NCBI GenBank assembly: GCA_903913215.1
Contig: CAIWKE010000010.1
Coordinates: 62,001-126,000 of the forward strand
From: an uncultured Holophagaceae bacterium
GTDB lineage: Bacteria > Acidobacteriota > Holophagae > Holophagales > Holophagaceae
Length of the DNA: 64,000 nt
Direction of reading: 5' to 3'
This document shows, in pieces, positions 42,886 through 53,096 of the stretch (position 1 is the first letter of the stretch; every line of letters begins with the position of its first letter). The notes below the pieces were generated by a model, which did not search any database, had not been told where the DNA came from, and saw only the letters and a list, made by a program, of their open reading frames with translations. Position numbers and translations under genes: made by a program.

Positions 42886-45800
42886 CGGGGGCCTCCACCT
42901 GAGGCTCGGTGGCCACGGGCTCAGGAACTTCCATGCCGAGCCGCAGCCGGATCCAGTTCCAGGTCTTGCTCAGACTGGATTCTTCGACGATCTCGAAGAA
43001 CACGGGCACCACGATGAGGGTGAGCATGGTGGAGGTGATGAGCCCGCCCACCACGGTCCGCGCCATGGGGGCGCGCATTTCCGCCCCCGCGCCCAGGGCC
43101 AGGAAGAGCGGCAGCATGCCGCCGATCATGGCGAAGGTGGTCATGAGGATGGGCCGCAGCCGCACGGTGCCAGCCCGGATGATGGCCTGCCTCCGGGTGA
43201 TGCCCTCTTCCCGCTCGAGATGCAGGGCGTGGTCCACCAGCAGGATGGCGTTCTTGGTGACGAGGCCCATGAGCAGGATCATGCCGATGCTGGTCATCAT
43301 AGACATGGAGTCGCCGGTCACCAGCAGCATGAGCACCATGCCCACCATGGAGAGGGGCAGGCTGGCCATAATGGCGATGGGCAGCTTGAAGCTCTCGAAC
43401 TGGCTGGCCAGCACGAAGTAGATGAAGAAGACCGCCAGCAGGAGCGAGGTGCCCATGTAGCCCGCCGTCTCCTTGCTGTCCCGGGACTGACCTAGGAACT
43501 CTACCCGGACGCTCTCAGGCAGCTTGCCACTGGCCTTGAGCTCCGCCACCTTCTTCGCGGCGCCGGCGCTGACCTCGCCCAGGGTGGCGCCATCGAAGTT
43601 GGAATTCACGTCCACTTCTTCCATGAGGTCGTGGCGCTGGAGCTTGGAGGGGGCGATGCCCTCCTCGAAGCGCACGACCTGGTTCAGGCGCACCAGGGGA
43701 TGCTTGCCGCCCCCCAGGTCCTTGGTGCTCTGCACGGTCATGTTGGCCAGCTGGGTGCTGAAGCGGCGCTCCTGGTCCGCCAGGCGCACCCGCACATCCC
43801 GCTGCTCGCCCTTCTCGTCCTCATACTTGGCCACCTTCTCGCCATCGACCAGGGGCCGTACCATCTGGGCCACCAGGGCCGGGCTGACGCCCAGGTCCGA
43901 CGCGGCCTTGCGATCGATAACCAACCTCAGTTCAGGCTTGCCGCTGTCCAGGCTCGTGGTGACATCCACGGCGCCGGGGACACTGCGCAGCGCCTCCTTC
44001 ACGATGGGAACGGCCTGGATGACGGCATCCCGCTCTGGCGCCTGCACGGCCACCATGATGGGCGAGGTGGCACCCATATCGGCCACAGCCCCCACACCGG
44101 CATCCACCCCCGGAACAGAACGGAAGGCCTCGCGGATCTGACGCCGGAGGGCCACCTGGTTGGGCCGCCGTCCCTGCTTCAGTTTCACGTAGATGCCGCC
44201 GGCATCCACGGTGCCGTTGAGTCCCGTGCCAACGGTCGTATAAGTGAAATCAACGCCAGGAATGGCCTTGATAGCCGCCTCGAGCGCCATCGCCTTTTCG
44301 CGGGTGGCGGACATGCTGGAGCCAGGTTCCGCCTTGAATGTCACCTGCAGATCGCCCCGATCGAAGTCGGGCATGAAGTTGTTGCCGAGCAGGCCCATGA
44401 GCATCATGGCGGCCACAAAGCTGCCCAGGCCGGACAGCATCACGATCCAGCGGTGGTTCAGCGCCCATTCGATGGCCACCTTGTAGAAGGCCTCCCAGCG
44501 GTCGAGCAGGCGGCCAAAGGCCTCGACACTGCGCATGATGGGATTGCGGCCCTTGTAGTGGACGTGGCCATCGGCGCTCTTCTCGTGCTCAGGATCCGGC
44601 CAGACGGCGCTGAGCATGGGATCCAGCGTGAAGCTCACGAACAGTGAGATGGCCACGGCGAAGGCCACCGTGATCCCGAAGGGGAAGAAGAACTTACCCA
44701 CGATGCCGCCCATGAAGGCCACGGGCACGAAGACCGCGAGGATGGACAGGGTGGTGGCGATGACGGCGGGGCCGATCTCGGCTGTGCCCTCCCGGGCGGC
44801 CGTGATGTGATCCTTGCCCATCTCCGCGTGCCGGGTGATGTTCTCCCGGACCACGATGGCGTCATCGATGAGGATGCCGATGGCCAGGCTGAGTCCCATG
44901 AGGGTCATGGTGTTCAAGGTAAAGTCCAGCACCCGCATGATGATGAAGGTAGAGATCACGGACACTGGCAGGGTCAGGCTGGTAATGAGGGTGGAGCGCC
45001 AGCTCTTCAGGAAGAAGAAGACGATGATCACCGTGAGCAAGCCACCCACGTAGATGGACACGTTCACGTCGTCCACATTGTCGATGATGAAGCGGGCGTT
45101 GTCCTTGGCCGTGATCACCTCGACGCCCTGCTTCTGCAGCTCAGGCTTGAGTTCTTCCAGGGTCTTCTCCACGGCCTTGACCATGGCCACGGTGTTGCCA
45201 CCGATCTGCCGCTGGATCTCCAGGGCGACCACATCCTTGCCGTCGAGACGGGCCAGGCTGCGCCGCTCCTTGATGCCGTCCACGATCTTGGCGACCTCCT
45301 GCAGCTCAATGGGGCGGCCTTCCTTGTTGCCTACGATCACGTGATCGAAATCGCCCACGGACTTGGCCTTCGAATCCACCTTCACCGAGACTTCCCGGCT
45401 GCCCTGCAGCAGGTTGCCACTGGGAATGGCCATGGTGTCGTTGCCCAGGGCACTCTTCACAGCATTGAGGGAAAGGCCTTGAGCCTCCAGCTTCTGGGGG
45501 TCGATCTGGACGATGATCTCGCGGGTGCTGACGCCCACCGGATCCACCTTGCCCACGCCGTTGATGTTTTCGATGCGGCGCTTGAGGAAGTCCTCGGCAA
45601 TGCGCGTCAGCTCACGGTCATTCATGCCCGGGTGCTTGGCGTCAGGCTTCACCACCAGGGAGAGCACCGGCAGCTGGGCCGGGTCGAACTTGGAGATGAT
45701 GGGCTCCTCGATGTTGCCGGGCAGGTCGCGGCGGATCTGGCCGATCTTGGTGCGCACGTCGTTGAGGGCATTGTCCACGTTGCGGCCCAGGTGGAACTGG

Positions 45801-46078
45801 ATCACCAGGGTGCCGAGCCCCTCCTGGCTCGTGGAGCTGATCTCCTTGATCTTCTCGATGGGGTTGACGGCCTCTTCGATCTTCCGGACCACGTCCTGCT
45901 TGACGGCCTCAGGGCTGGCACCGGGGTAGATCACGGAGACCGTGACCGTGGGAATGTCGATGTTGGGGTACTGGTCGATGCCCAGGCTCTTCACGGAGAA
46001 GAGACCCAGCACCACCAGGGCGAGCATGATGCAGACCGTGAATACGGGCCGGCGGATGGAGAAGTCAGACAGGAACAT
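42878..46078 (-). CDS. RND efflux transporter permease (HAE1-like)
   Basis: 1066 residues with full RND architecture. N-terminal [20 protein letters not shown], helix-4 proton-relay pair in [15 protein letters not shown], and the [14 protein letters not shown] segment of the second helix block. It likely pumps hydrophobic compounds in complex with the adaptor (3-nt gap upstream) and TolC protein of the same operon, under TetR control. Confidence 0.94.
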   Translation of the reverse strand: MFLSDFSIRRPVFTVCIMLALVVLGLFSVKSLGIDQYPNIDIPTVTVSVIYPGASPEAVKQDVVRKIEEAVNPIEKIKEISSTSQEGLGTLVIQFHLGRNVDNALNDVRTKIGQIRRDLPGNIEEPIISKFDPAQLPVLSLVVKPDAKHPGMNDRELTRIAEDFLKRRIENINGVGKVDPVGVSTREIIVQIDPQKLEAQGLSLNAVKSALGNDTMAIPSGNLLQGSREVSVKVDSKAKSVGDFDHVIVGNKEGRPIELQEVAKIVDGIKERRSLARLDGKDVVALEIQRQIGGNTVAMVKAVEKTLEELKPELQKQGVEVITAKDNARFIIDNVDDVNVSIYVGGLLTVIIVFFFLKSWRSTLITSLTLPVSVISTFIIMRVLDFTLNTMTLMGLSLAIGILIDDAIVVRENITRHAEMGKDHITAAREGTAEIGPAVIATTLSILAVFVPVAFMGGIVGKFFFPFGITVAFAVAISLFVSFTLDPMLSAVWPDPEHEKSADGHVHYKGRNPIMRSVEAFGRLLDRWEAFYKVAIEWALNHRWIVMLSGLGSFVAAMMLMGLLGNNFMPDFDRGDLQVTFKAEPGSSMSATREKAMALEAAIKAIPGVDFTYTTVGTGLNGTVDAGGIYVKLKQGRRPNQVALRRQIREAFRSVPGVDAGVGAVADMGATSPIMVAVQAPERDAVIQAVPIVKEALRSVPGAVDVTTSLDSGKPELRLVIDRKAASDLGVSPALVAQMVRPLVDGEKVAKYEDEKGEQRDVRVRLADQERRFSTQLANMTVQSTKDLGGGKHPLVRLNQVVRFEEGIAPSKLQRHDLMEEVDVNSNFDGATLGEVSAGAAKKVAELKASGKLPESVRVEFLGQSRDSKETAGYMGTSLLLAVFFIYFVLASQFESFKLPIAIMASLPLSMVGMVLMLLVTGDSMSMMTSIGMILLMGLVTKNAILLVDHALHLEREEGITRRQAIIRAGTVRLRPILMTTFAMIGGMLPLFLALGAGAEMRAPMARTVVGGLITSTMLTLIVVPVFFEIVEESSLSKTWNWIRLRLGMEVPEPVATEPQVEAPDA

Positions 46079-46081
46079 GGA

Positions 46082-47200
46082 TCACTTCCCTCCATTCACA
46101 GGGCTGCCCGTGACGACGCGGAGCTTGGTGCCGTCGCTGAGGAGATCCTTGCCGCTGTCCACCACCTGGGCGCCCACGGCCAGGCCGTCCACGGGGCGGA
46201 AGCCCGCCTGCTCGGGGCCCAGCACCACCTTGCGGCGCCGCGCCACGCCGTTCTCGGCGACGTAGAGCTCGGCGTCCCGGTCCTGGGCCTTCAGCAGTGT
46301 GCCGGGCAGGGCCGCCTTCTTCTGCTCGCCCTCGGCCAGGATGTTGCCCTCCACGAAGAGGCCGCTCTTGAGGCTGCCATCCACGTTGGCCACTTCCAGG
46401 CGCACGCGCAGGGTGCGGCCATCCTGGGAGAGGCTGGGGCTGATCTGCGTCACCACGCCCTCCACCTGGCGGTTGACGCCCACGGCGCGGAAGGCGGCCT
46501 TCTGGCCCACCTTCACCTGAGCCATGACCTCGGCGGGCAGGTCCGCCTGGATTTCCAACTTCCGGTTGTCCACCACCTCGAAGGCGGCCTGGCCGGGGGA
46601 GAGCATCTCGCCGGGCTGCACGAGGCGCCGGGCCACCTGCCCTGCGAAAGGCGAGCTGAGGCGAGCCTTCTTCAGGCGGAGCCGGGCCAGACCCAGGTTG
46701 CTCTCGGCAGCTTGAGCCGCGGCCTTGGTGGCCAGGTAGGCGGTCTCGCTCTGCTGGGCTGACTGGCGGGTGATGCTGCGCTTCTCCAGCAGCATCACGG
46801 CGCGGTCATTGTCCCGTTGACCCTGGAGAGCCTGGGCCCGGGCCTGGGCGGCCTGCGCCTCGGCGGCCTGCACGCCCAGCTGGTAGTCATCCTCATCAAT
46901 GGAGCCCAGCAGGGCCCCGGCGGCGACGCTGTCGCCCTCCTGGACGGCCACCCGCGTGAGGCGGCCCGTGACCTCAGCCTTGAGCACAGCCCGGTTCACG
47001 GCCAGGAGGTTGCCCGTGAAGGCCACGGCCGGGCGGAAGCTGCGCTCCTGCACGGTGACGAGGCTCACGGGTACCGAGTCCTCGGTCTTGACCGCGGACT
47101 GGTGGTCCAGTTCCGCATTGCGCAGGCTGCGGTGGTAGGTGGCGGCGCCCGCGATGATGGCGACGGGGATCAGGGCGTAGACGATGGTCTTGGTGCGCAT
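46082..47200 (-). CDS. RND periplasmic adaptor (membrane fusion protein)
   Basis: 372 residues. One N-terminal membrane/signal segment (IVYALIPVAIIAGAATY) with no lipobox, a lipoyl-like half (RLTRVAVQEGDSVAAGALLG), Ala/Gln-rich coiled coil, second half (LSSPFAGQVARRLVQPGEML), and beta-barrel region. Partner of the pump gene directly downstream. Confidence 0.92.
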   Translation of the reverse strand: MRTKTIVYALIPVAIIAGAATYHRSLRNAELDHQSAVKTEDSVPVSLVTVQERSFRPAVAFTGNLLAVNRAVLKAEVTGRLTRVAVQEGDSVAAGALLGSIDEDDYQLGVQAAEAQAAQARAQALQGQRDNDRAVMLLEKRSITRQSAQQSETAYLATKAAAQAAESNLGLARLRLKKARLSSPFAGQVARRLVQPGEMLSPGQAAFEVVDNRKLEIQADLPAEVMAQVKVGQKAAFRAVGVNRQVEGVVTQISPSLSQDGRTLRVRLEVANVDGSLKSGLFVEGNILAEGEQKKAALPGTLLKAQDRDAELYVAENGVARRRKVVLGPEQAGFRPVDGLAVGAQVVDSGKDLLSDGTKLRVVTGSPVNGGK

Positions 47201-47235
47201 GAGTGTTCCTTTCGGAAAGCTGGGAGGGTCGGGGA

Positions 47236-48576
47236 TCAGAGCGGGGGCAGGCCGAGGGCACGGCGCTGGTCGAAGCGGGCGGCCCAGAGCTTCAGCTCGG
47301 CCTGGCGGCGCTGGCTTTCGGCCTGGCGCTCGGAGCGCTCCGCCTGGAGCAGATCCAGGGAGGTGATGAGCCCCTGGTCGAAGGAGTCGCGGCTCATGCG
47401 CAGGGCCTCAGCAGCAGCATCGTGGGCCCGGCGGGCGGCCTCGGTCATGGCGCTGGCTTTGACGAGATCCCGGTCCGCGCTGCTCTGCTCGATGGCGATG
47501 TTGCGCTCCCGGTCGAGGCGCTGCTGCTTCACCTGCTCCAGCTGGGCCGTGTTCTGCGCTCGCTTGCCGGAGCTGCGCAGCCCGTCGAAAACGGGAAACT
47601 TCATGGTGACGCTGACCTTCCAGGTGTCGTAGGGCTCCTTGAAGAGGAGGTCCGTCTTGCCTGCCTGGTAGCCGTAGCTGGCCGTCAGGTCGAACTTGGG
47701 GCGCAGATCCGAGATGAGCACCTTGTCGTTGGCGCGATACATGGCTTCCTGCTGGCGAAGCTGCAGCAGCTCGCTGCGGGGGGCGCCTTCGGGGCGCGGC
47801 CCCGGCTCGGTCTGGCCCAGTGCGACCAGGCTCAGGGGGGCCTTGGGATCGAGGCCCAGCTGGCCGTTCAGCACCTCCAGGGAGCGCCGCACATTGGCCT
47901 CAGCCTGCAGGGCCTCGGGGATCACCGCCAGCCACTCGCTCTCGGCCCGCAGGCGGTCCAGCTCAGTGGCAGTCTGGGCCTCCAGCCGCGCCTTCACGTC
48001 CGAGACGAACTGCTCGGCGGTGTTCCGGCGGCTCTCGATGACCTCCTGCTCGGCCTGGGCGGAAAGGACGGCCAGGTAGGCCTTGGCCACACCGTGGAGG
48101 ACGTCCAGCTCCGCCGTGGTGAAGCCGTAGCTGGCCTCCTTCTCGCCCATCTGGGCGATGTCGATGGCCGTGCCCAGCTTGCCCCAGTAGAAGAGGGGCT
48201 GGGTGAGGTTGGCCTGGGTGGTGTAGACCCCCCGGGTGCCCACGAGGGTGCTGAGGGGGAAGCCGAAGGAGGGAGCCAGGTCCGCGAAGCTGCTGTTGAG
48301 CATGGAGACGTCCCGCGTGCGGGTGAAGTCCCCCACCAAGGTGACCTGCGGCAGCGCGTCGGCGCGGGTGCTGGTGATCAGGCCCCGGCGCTCCTCCACC
48401 CGGGCCTTGGCGGCACGGAGCATGGGGTTCTCATTCCGGGCCCGGGCCAGGGCGCCGGCAAGGTCCAGGCTCGGGGGGGTCGAAGCAACCACGGGCAGGG
48501 GCGGCGTGGCCAGGTTCAGGGGCGGTGGGACAGGACTGGCCGGGGCCTGCAAGACAGGGGGGAAGATCAGGAGCAT
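47236..48576 (-). CDS. TolC-family outer-membrane efflux protein
   Basis: About 446 residues with two TolC helical repeats (SLDLAGALARARNENPML and a later KFDLTASYGYQAGKTD strand region). The N-terminal secretion signal is short and proline-rich (MLLIFPPVLQAPASP), which is atypical. ATG at 48576 lies one base after the TetR stop, so translation restarts there; a longer frame to 48615 overlaps TetR. Confidence 0.88.
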   Translation of the reverse strand: MLLIFPPVLQAPASPVPPPLNLATPPLPVVASTPPSLDLAGALARARNENPMLRAAKARVEERRGLITSTRADALPQVTLVGDFTRTRDVSMLNSSFADLAPSFGFPLSTLVGTRGVYTTQANLTQPLFYWGKLGTAIDIAQMGEKEASYGFTTAELDVLHGVAKAYLAVLSAQAEQEVIESRRNTAEQFVSDVKARLEAQTATELDRLRAESEWLAVIPEALQAEANVRRSLEVLNGQLGLDPKAPLSLVALGQTEPGPRPEGAPRSELLQLRQQEAMYRANDKVLISDLRPKFDLTASYGYQAGKTDLLFKEPYDTWKVSVTMKFPVFDGLRSSGKRAQNTAQLEQVKQQRLDRERNIAIEQSSADRDLVKASAMTEAARRAHDAAAEALRMSRDSFDQGLITSLDLLQAERSERQAESQRRQAELKLWAARFDQRRALGLPPL

Positions 48577-48577
48577 G

Positions 48578-49252
48578 TCAGGGCCTCGGCTGCGGGAAGG
48601 CCTCGGGGACGCCAAGTCCCCGCAGGCTGAAGTCGGTGTAGTGCTGGATGAGCTTTTCCAGATCCTGCGGATAGTCCGGACTGCCCCGCAGGAGCCGGAT
48701 GATCCCCAGGGAGTTGCGGAAGTGGATGATCTGCCCCTGAATGCTCACGCCCATGTTGAAGAGGGCCTCCTCATCCAGGTCCGGGCGCAGCACCTGAAGA
48801 CAGGCCGTCAGGTGCGTGACATAGGGCGCCAGGTGCTCCAAGAGCAGGGGCGCCGAGGCCTTGCGGGGTGCCTGCATCTCCCGGGCCATGAGGACCATGG
48901 CGGCCTCGTCGATGGGATCGGTACCGTCACAGGACATGAGTTCGGTGATGAAGGCGCGGATGTAGTCCTGCAAGCCCTGCAGCGCCGCTTCCCGCGCGCC
49001 GGGGCTGCCCGCGGGCGGGATGCTGGCGAGGGCCGCCACCGGGGAGACCTTGCGGGTGAAGATGGCCTTCAGGGCCTCCAGGTAGAGCCCCTCCTTGCCA
49101 CAGAAGTGGTAGGTCACCAGGGCCGAGTTGGCCTTGGCGCCCTTGGCGATTTCGCGAATCCCCGCCCCGTCGAAGCCCTTGGCCGCGAACTGGAGGATGG
49201 CGGATTCGAGCAGTCGGGTGCGCGTATCGTGGAGCAGGACGGTGAGGTTCAT
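48578..49252 (-). CDS. TetR/AcrR-family regulator (CecR-like C-terminus)
   Basis: 224 residues. N-terminal helix-turn-helix (ILQFAAKGFDGAGIREIAKGAKANSALVTYHF is the region spanning about 19-50; recognition helix around KANSALVTYHF). The C-terminal ligand domain (SIQGQIIHFRNSLGIIRLL) resembles the CecR/YbiH group, which controls drug efflux. It heads the TolC-adaptor-RND-nitroreductase operon. Confidence 0.9.
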   Translation of the reverse strand: MNLTVLLHDTRTRLLESAILQFAAKGFDGAGIREIAKGAKANSALVTYHFCGKEGLYLEALKAIFTRKVSPVAALASIPPAGSPGAREAALQGLQDYIRAFITELMSCDGTDPIDEAAMVLMAREMQAPRKASAPLLLEHLAPYVTHLTACLQVLRPDLDEEALFNMGVSIQGQIIHFRNSLGIIRLLRGSPDYPQDLEKLIQHYTDFSLRGLGVPEAFPQPRP

Positions 49253-49273
49253 TGACGGCTCTTTCGCATTGAA

Positions 49274-49289
49274 TTAATCGAGTGATTAA
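49274..49289. promoter_or_regulatory. Operator-like palindrome 1 (TetR operon)
   Basis: TTAATCGAGTGATTAA, an inverted repeat of TTAATC(G/A), 21 nt upstream of the tetR ATG. Shares its half-site with palindrome 2. Confidence 0.6.
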
Positions 49290-49304
49290 CCCATTCCCTC
49301 GAGC

Positions 49305-49322
49305 TTAATCGATCGATTGAAT
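49305..49322. promoter_or_regulatory. Operator-like palindrome 2 (TetR operon)
   Basis: TTAATCGATCGATTGAAT, near-perfect palindrome. Its centre is about 32 bp, three helical turns, from palindrome 1. TTGAC at about 49325 could be a -35 element for the minus strand. Confidence 0.6.
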
Positions 49323-49420
49323 TCGTCAACCCCCTCATCGGGGCTCCACCGAGGTGCCTTGTGATGCCCTCCGGTCACCTTCATGCGATCCTGGGCTCCT
49401 GAGATCCCTTGGAGCGTCCT

Positions 49421-49762
49421 ATGGTCTTCCTGTTGTTCTATTTCGTCCTTTTCCTGGTCCTCATTGCCCAGGGCACCCACGTCGCTGGCGAGGTCAAGAC
49501 CCCCCTGGGCACCCTGCCCGAGGAAGTGGGCCAGAACCCCGTGGCCGCCGCCCGCTGGGGAATCTTGCTCATCGTCGTCGGTTTCTTCGGAGCCCTCATG
49601 GGCCTCCTGGGGTTCAGCGTCCCCGGTGCCGCCGCCCTGCGCCCCGCCCTCTTCGGTCTGGGCGCCGCCACCATGGCCGCCTACGGTCTCTGGGTGATCT
49701 TCGTAGGCCGCAAGCCTGAGTTCATGGGCAAGGCCGCCGTGGAAGACCACGGGCATCATTAG
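49421..49762 (+). CDS. Small three-segment membrane protein, unknown
   Basis: 113 residues with hydrophobic segments at about 2-18, 44-66 and 73-98 and a His-rich end (VEDHGHH). GGAG lies seven nt before ATG 49421. It is divergent from the TetR operon. No family recognised. Confidence 0.7.
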   Translation: MVFLLFYFVLFLVLIAQGTHVAGEVKTPLGTLPEEVGQNPVAAARWGILLIVVGFFGALMGLLGFSVPGAAALRPALFGLGAATMAAYGLWVIFVGRKPEFMGKAAVEDHGHH

Positions 49763-49825
49763 CTGTCCGGGGGCTCCCCTCGCGGCGCAGGCGGCGCAAG
49801 GAAGTCGGGAAGCGGAGCAGCGGGC

Positions 49826-49855
49826 ATGAAACGGGGGCTTGCGCCCCCGTTTCAT
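49826..49855. terminator. Bidirectional terminator
   Basis: 13-bp perfect stem (ATGAAACGGGGGC and complement) with TTGC loop between the convergent genes ending at 49762 and 49888. Confidence 0.75.
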
Positions 49856-49887
49856 TTGCTGAGGTTGTGGGTCGTTGTAGGGACGAG

Positions 49888-51771
49888 CTAGCGGATCGCC
49901 TCAGCCAGCAGGCTGGCATCGATGGTCCCGAGGCCGGCGCCGGGGTCGTAGCCAGCTACGCCCGTGTAGAACCAGTTGTCGCCAGCAGTGATGTCCCGGA
50001 GGCCTGACTGGCGCTGCGCCTTGTGGCTGTAGAGCTGGGGATGCAGCAGGCCCAGTCGCGAACCCTTCGCCTGTGAGATCAGGGCGAAGATGCCGTTCAG
50101 CTGTGGCGCGGCGAAACTGGTGCCGCCGTAGCCGCCGAGCCAGCCACCATCGGTTGTGGAGTAGACCAGGTAGCCCGTGTAGGGGTCGGAGTTGAGGGAC
50201 ACGTCGGGCAGGTTGCGCCCCCGCACGTGGGCAGGGACGGTGTAGAGGTCCTGCTTGACCGTGGTGTCCGGGAAGGCGGGGAAATAACTCCAGACCTGGT
50301 TGGGCTCGCTGCTGCGGATGCCCCGGAATTCATCCTGGTAGTCCGGCGTGTGCCAGAAGACGCTGACGCCCCCGCCTCCGCCCGTGGCGAAGTAGTAGTC
50401 CAGGTAGGCCGGCCCGTAGTTGGACACCATGTAGGGGTTGAAGTAGCTCCAGCCCCAGACCTGCTCTGTGGGCACGTTCACGGTGCCGTAGCGGCGGGCG
50501 ATGGGGCCCGGCAGGGTCGTGCCCCCGGCGGCGATGATGTAGGGATCCGAGGCCGGGGAATCCACCGTGAGGATCTTGGCGAAGTAGGGGTAGGGCAGGC
50601 TCCGGTTGGTGTCGTAGGCACCGGAGTCACCTGTCGCAGCGAAGGTGGAGATGCCCTGGACAGCGGCCTCGGCGAAGGCCTGGTGGTAGGCCACCAGCAC
50701 CGCCTGCGTGTCCGTGGAGACTCCGGGGATCAGGAAGTTGTAGATCTCCGGCGAGCCCCAGCTGACGGAGAGCGTATCCACAACGTTGTCGGAGACGGCC
50801 TTGTAGAAGACATCAATGAAGCCCGCCTCGGTGTTGGGGGCATCGTAGATCACCAGCTTGGCGTCCGGGGCCAGGCCCCCCGACTGCTGGACATCCAGGG
50901 TGGTCTCACCGGACCCGGCAGCCCCGGACAGCTCGCCGCCGCCGTCCACATGGACCTGCTGAATCCGGTTCGGATTCACCTGAAGGCCGATTTGGCTCCA
51001 GTAGTAGTAGGCGTCCGAGGGCAGGAAGTTCGCCAGGGTGGCGATGCCGATGGTCCGGCCGCTGCCGGTGACGCCCTTGGCATAGAGCGGGTTCACGCCG
51101 TAGAAGTTGGCCACATCGCCGGTCGTGTAGCTGCCCGGAACCCCCGTGGCGGTACTGCCGGGGATGGGCAGGACCACCTGGGGAACGGCCTCACCCAGGG
51201 CGTCGCCGCTGCGCTGGGCCGTGGAATTGTGGGGTAGGAACTGGGAGGTCTGGGTGTTCAGGCCGGCCACGTAGAGCACGATGTCGCGCAGGTGCCCGGG
51301 CACGCCATGGTCCCCTTCGGGCCGGTGGAACACCCGTCCCTTTTTGTCCACGTAGTCATGCAGGGTCGTGGTGAAGGCCTGGTTGAACTGAGCGGCCGTG
51401 CCCGTCGCCTTGATGACGAGGTGGTCACTGTAGATTTCGTTGATGACGATGCCCAGCCCCCGCAGGTGGTCCGTGACCTGGCCGATCTCCCAGTCGGAGG
51501 GCGCGAACCGGGACCGGAACTGCTCCACGCTGAGGAAGCGGTGGTAGAAGGGGCTCTTTGGATCCACCGTGGCGGCGATGTAGGCATCCAGCTGCTCCGG
51601 GTGGCGCAGCTTGAGGACGATGGACACAGTCTCCGTGGTGGCGGCTGCGGTCGCCCCGAGATCCTGGGGGGCGATGGCTGGTGTGCCGGCCCGTGCCACA
51701 CCGATACCGATGGTGGCCGCGGCCAGGGCCAGGGTGCTGCTGAGATGGAACAGCCTCTTTCGAAGCGACAT
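49888..51771 (-). CDS. Secreted S53 (sedolisin/kumamolisin) peptidase
   Basis: 627 residues. Signal peptide (STLALAAATIGIGVARAG), a pro-kumamolisin activation domain (about 40-190; LDAYIAATVDPKSPFYHRFL) and the S53 catalytic domain. Catalytic Glu289 and Asp293 in GSGETTLDVQ, oxyanion Asp in AATGDSGAYD, nucleophile Ser552 in GGTSFAAPQ, and the C-terminal calcium site (DITAGDNW, then GYDPGAGLG). S53 enzymes are acid-active endopeptidases. ATG at 51771 follows GAGGAG; the extended frame upstream runs through AT-rich non-coding DNA. Confidence 0.94.
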   Translation of the reverse strand: MSLRKRLFHLSSTLALAAATIGIGVARAGTPAIAPQDLGATAAATTETVSIVLKLRHPEQLDAYIAATVDPKSPFYHRFLSVEQFRSRFAPSDWEIGQVTDHLRGLGIVINEIYSDHLVIKATGTAAQFNQAFTTTLHDYVDKKGRVFHRPEGDHGVPGHLRDIVLYVAGLNTQTSQFLPHNSTAQRSGDALGEAVPQVVLPIPGSTATGVPGSYTTGDVANFYGVNPLYAKGVTGSGRTIGIATLANFLPSDAYYYWSQIGLQVNPNRIQQVHVDGGGELSGAAGSGETTLDVQQSGGLAPDAKLVIYDAPNTEAGFIDVFYKAVSDNVVDTLSVSWGSPEIYNFLIPGVSTDTQAVLVAYHQAFAEAAVQGISTFAATGDSGAYDTNRSLPYPYFAKILTVDSPASDPYIIAAGGTTLPGPIARRYGTVNVPTEQVWGWSYFNPYMVSNYGPAYLDYYFATGGGGGVSVFWHTPDYQDEFRGIRSSEPNQVWSYFPAFPDTTVKQDLYTVPAHVRGRNLPDVSLNSDPYTGYLVYSTTDGGWLGGYGGTSFAAPQLNGIFALISQAKGSRLGLLHPQLYSHKAQRQSGLRDITAGDNWFYTGVAGYDPGAGLGTIDASLLAEAIR

Positions 51772-52056
51772 GGATGGCTCCTCTGGTTTACCCGATGGGG
51801 AATGGGGTGAAGGGTGGACTGAGTGCCCCAGTCTGACCATACATGCCGTGCAGTGCACAGTAAAAAATGGTGATTCATTCAATTTGTAAATTTTATTAAT
51901 TTTGTAAAAAATCAATTTTTTACAAAATTATGCGGGACATTACCCACAGAGGACTGGGGCTCAGTCCGGGCCGCAAGTTCGCGTGCATGGGCACCCTCAG
52001 CCTCCGTCCCACTCAGGTCACCAACTTCCACAACGAACGCGAAGACGCCGGTGGAC
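51772..52056. promoter_or_regulatory. Upstream region of the S53 gene with AT-rich palindrome
   Basis: No gene. At 51898-51929 a perfect 14-bp inverted repeat (AATTTTGTAAAAAA and complement) surrounds TCAA, in an AT-rich island of ~80 bp unlike the rest of the window. A related half-site TTTGTAAA lies at about 51883-51890. Likely promoter/operator for the S53 peptidase. The remainder to 52056 shows nothing. Confidence 0.55.
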
Positions 52057-52091
52057 AAAAAAAAGGACACGAAGCCTGCCTTCGTGTCCTT
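52057..52091 (-). terminator. Rho-independent terminator of the quinone oxidoreductase gene
   Basis: On the minus strand, a 12-bp stem AAGGACACGAAG/CTTCGTGTCCTT with a 5-nt loop is followed by eight T residues, 18 nt after the stop. Confidence 0.92.
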
Positions 52092-52109
52092 CGCTGAGAT
52101 CCTATGACC

Positions 52110-53096
52110 TCAGGGAATCAACAGCAGGGCCCCCTGGGTGGCCCGGGACTCCAGCAGGGCGTGAGCCTGCGCGGCTTCACTGAGAGGGAAGCGGGCGTGG
52201 ATGGTGGCGCGCACCTTCCCGGCCGCGTGGGCGGCGAAGAGTTCCCGGGCCGCCGCCTGAAGCTCCGCCGGATCCGCCACGTGAGGAAACACACTGGGCC
52301 GCTGCAGGGCCAAGCCGCCGCGCCGCCCCAGCTCCGCCACATCCACCAGGGGCAAAGCCCCGCTGGCGCGGCCAAAGGAGGCCAGCAGGCCGAAGGGGGC
52401 CAGGCTGTCCAGGGAGGCCTCGAAGGTGTCCTTGCCCACGGAGTCGTAGGAAATCCGCACACCTTTGCCGTCCGTGAGGCGCCGGACCTCAGCAGCCAGC
52501 TCCCCGTAGGATCCGCCCCGGGGCACCACCAGGACCGCCTTGGCGCCCTCGGCTTTCACGGTGGCGGCCTTGTCCGGGGTGCTCACCACACCGATGAGGT
52601 TCACGCCCTCAGCCGCCAACCAGCGGGTCAGAATCAGCCCAACCCCGCCTGCGGCGGCATGGACCAGGACCCAGGCCCCGGGCACCGGCGTCCAGACCCG
52701 GCGCACCAACATGTGGGTCGTGAGCCCCTTGAAGATGAGGGCCGCAGCCTCCTCATCGGAGATTGAATCCGGCAGGGGCACCAGCCGCGCCGCGGGATGG
52801 TTGCGGGCCTCGGCATAGGAACCCGTGGGCCCGTCCATGGTGGCCACCCGCTGGCCCAGGGCCAGGCCCGTGGCGCCGGAGCCCAGGGCCTCCACCACAC
52901 CGGCAGCCTCGAAGCCCAGGGGCGCTGGCAGCGTCACCGGGTAGGCGCCGCTGCGCTGGTAGACGTCGATGTAGTTCACGCCGATGGCCGTGTGCCGGAC
53001 GCGGACCTCGCCGGGGCCCGGCTCCGGCAAGGGCGCGTCGACCAGAACCAACTGCTCCGGTCCGCCGGTGGCCTTGAATTCAATGCGGTGGTTCAT
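52110..53096 (-). CDS. NADPH:quinone oxidoreductase (zinc-independent MDR family)
   Basis: 328 residues, medium-chain dehydrogenase/reductase fold. GROES-like N-terminal half (PGPGEVRVRHTAIGVNYIDVY) and a Rossmann half with AAAGGVGLILTRWL. Zinc-binding cysteines are absent, which fits the QOR/crotonyl-reductase-like subgroup. Reduces quinones or enones with NADPH in the cytoplasm. Single-gene unit with its own terminator. Confidence 0.9.
   Translation of the reverse strand: MNHRIEFKATGGPEQLVLVDAPLPEPGPGEVRVRHTAIGVNYIDVYQRSGAYPVTLPAPLGFEAAGVVEALGSGATGLALGQRVATMDGPTGSYAEARNHPAARLVPLPDSISDEEAAALIFKGLTTHMLVRRVWTPVPGAWVLVHAAAGGVGLILTRWLAAEGVNLIGVVSTPDKAATVKAEGAKAVLVVPRGGSYGELAAEVRRLTDGKGVRISYDSVGKDTFEASLDSLAPFGLLASFGRASGALPLVDVAELGRRGGLALQRPSVFPHVADPAELQAAARELFAAHAAGKVRATIHARFPLSEAAQAHALLESRATQGALLLIP

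Noticed and set aside
38584-43017. Open frame of 1,477 codons on the plus strand opposite mfd and nitroreductase
   Set aside because: It is an antisense shadow caused by the GC-biased codons of mfd; the product is low-complexity Leu/Gln/His/Gly with no motif, while mfd is unmistakable.
51983-52183. Small plus-strand frame after the S53 promoter region
   Set aside because: It runs through a clear minus-strand terminator and into the quinone oxidoreductase gene; no ribosome site or family match.
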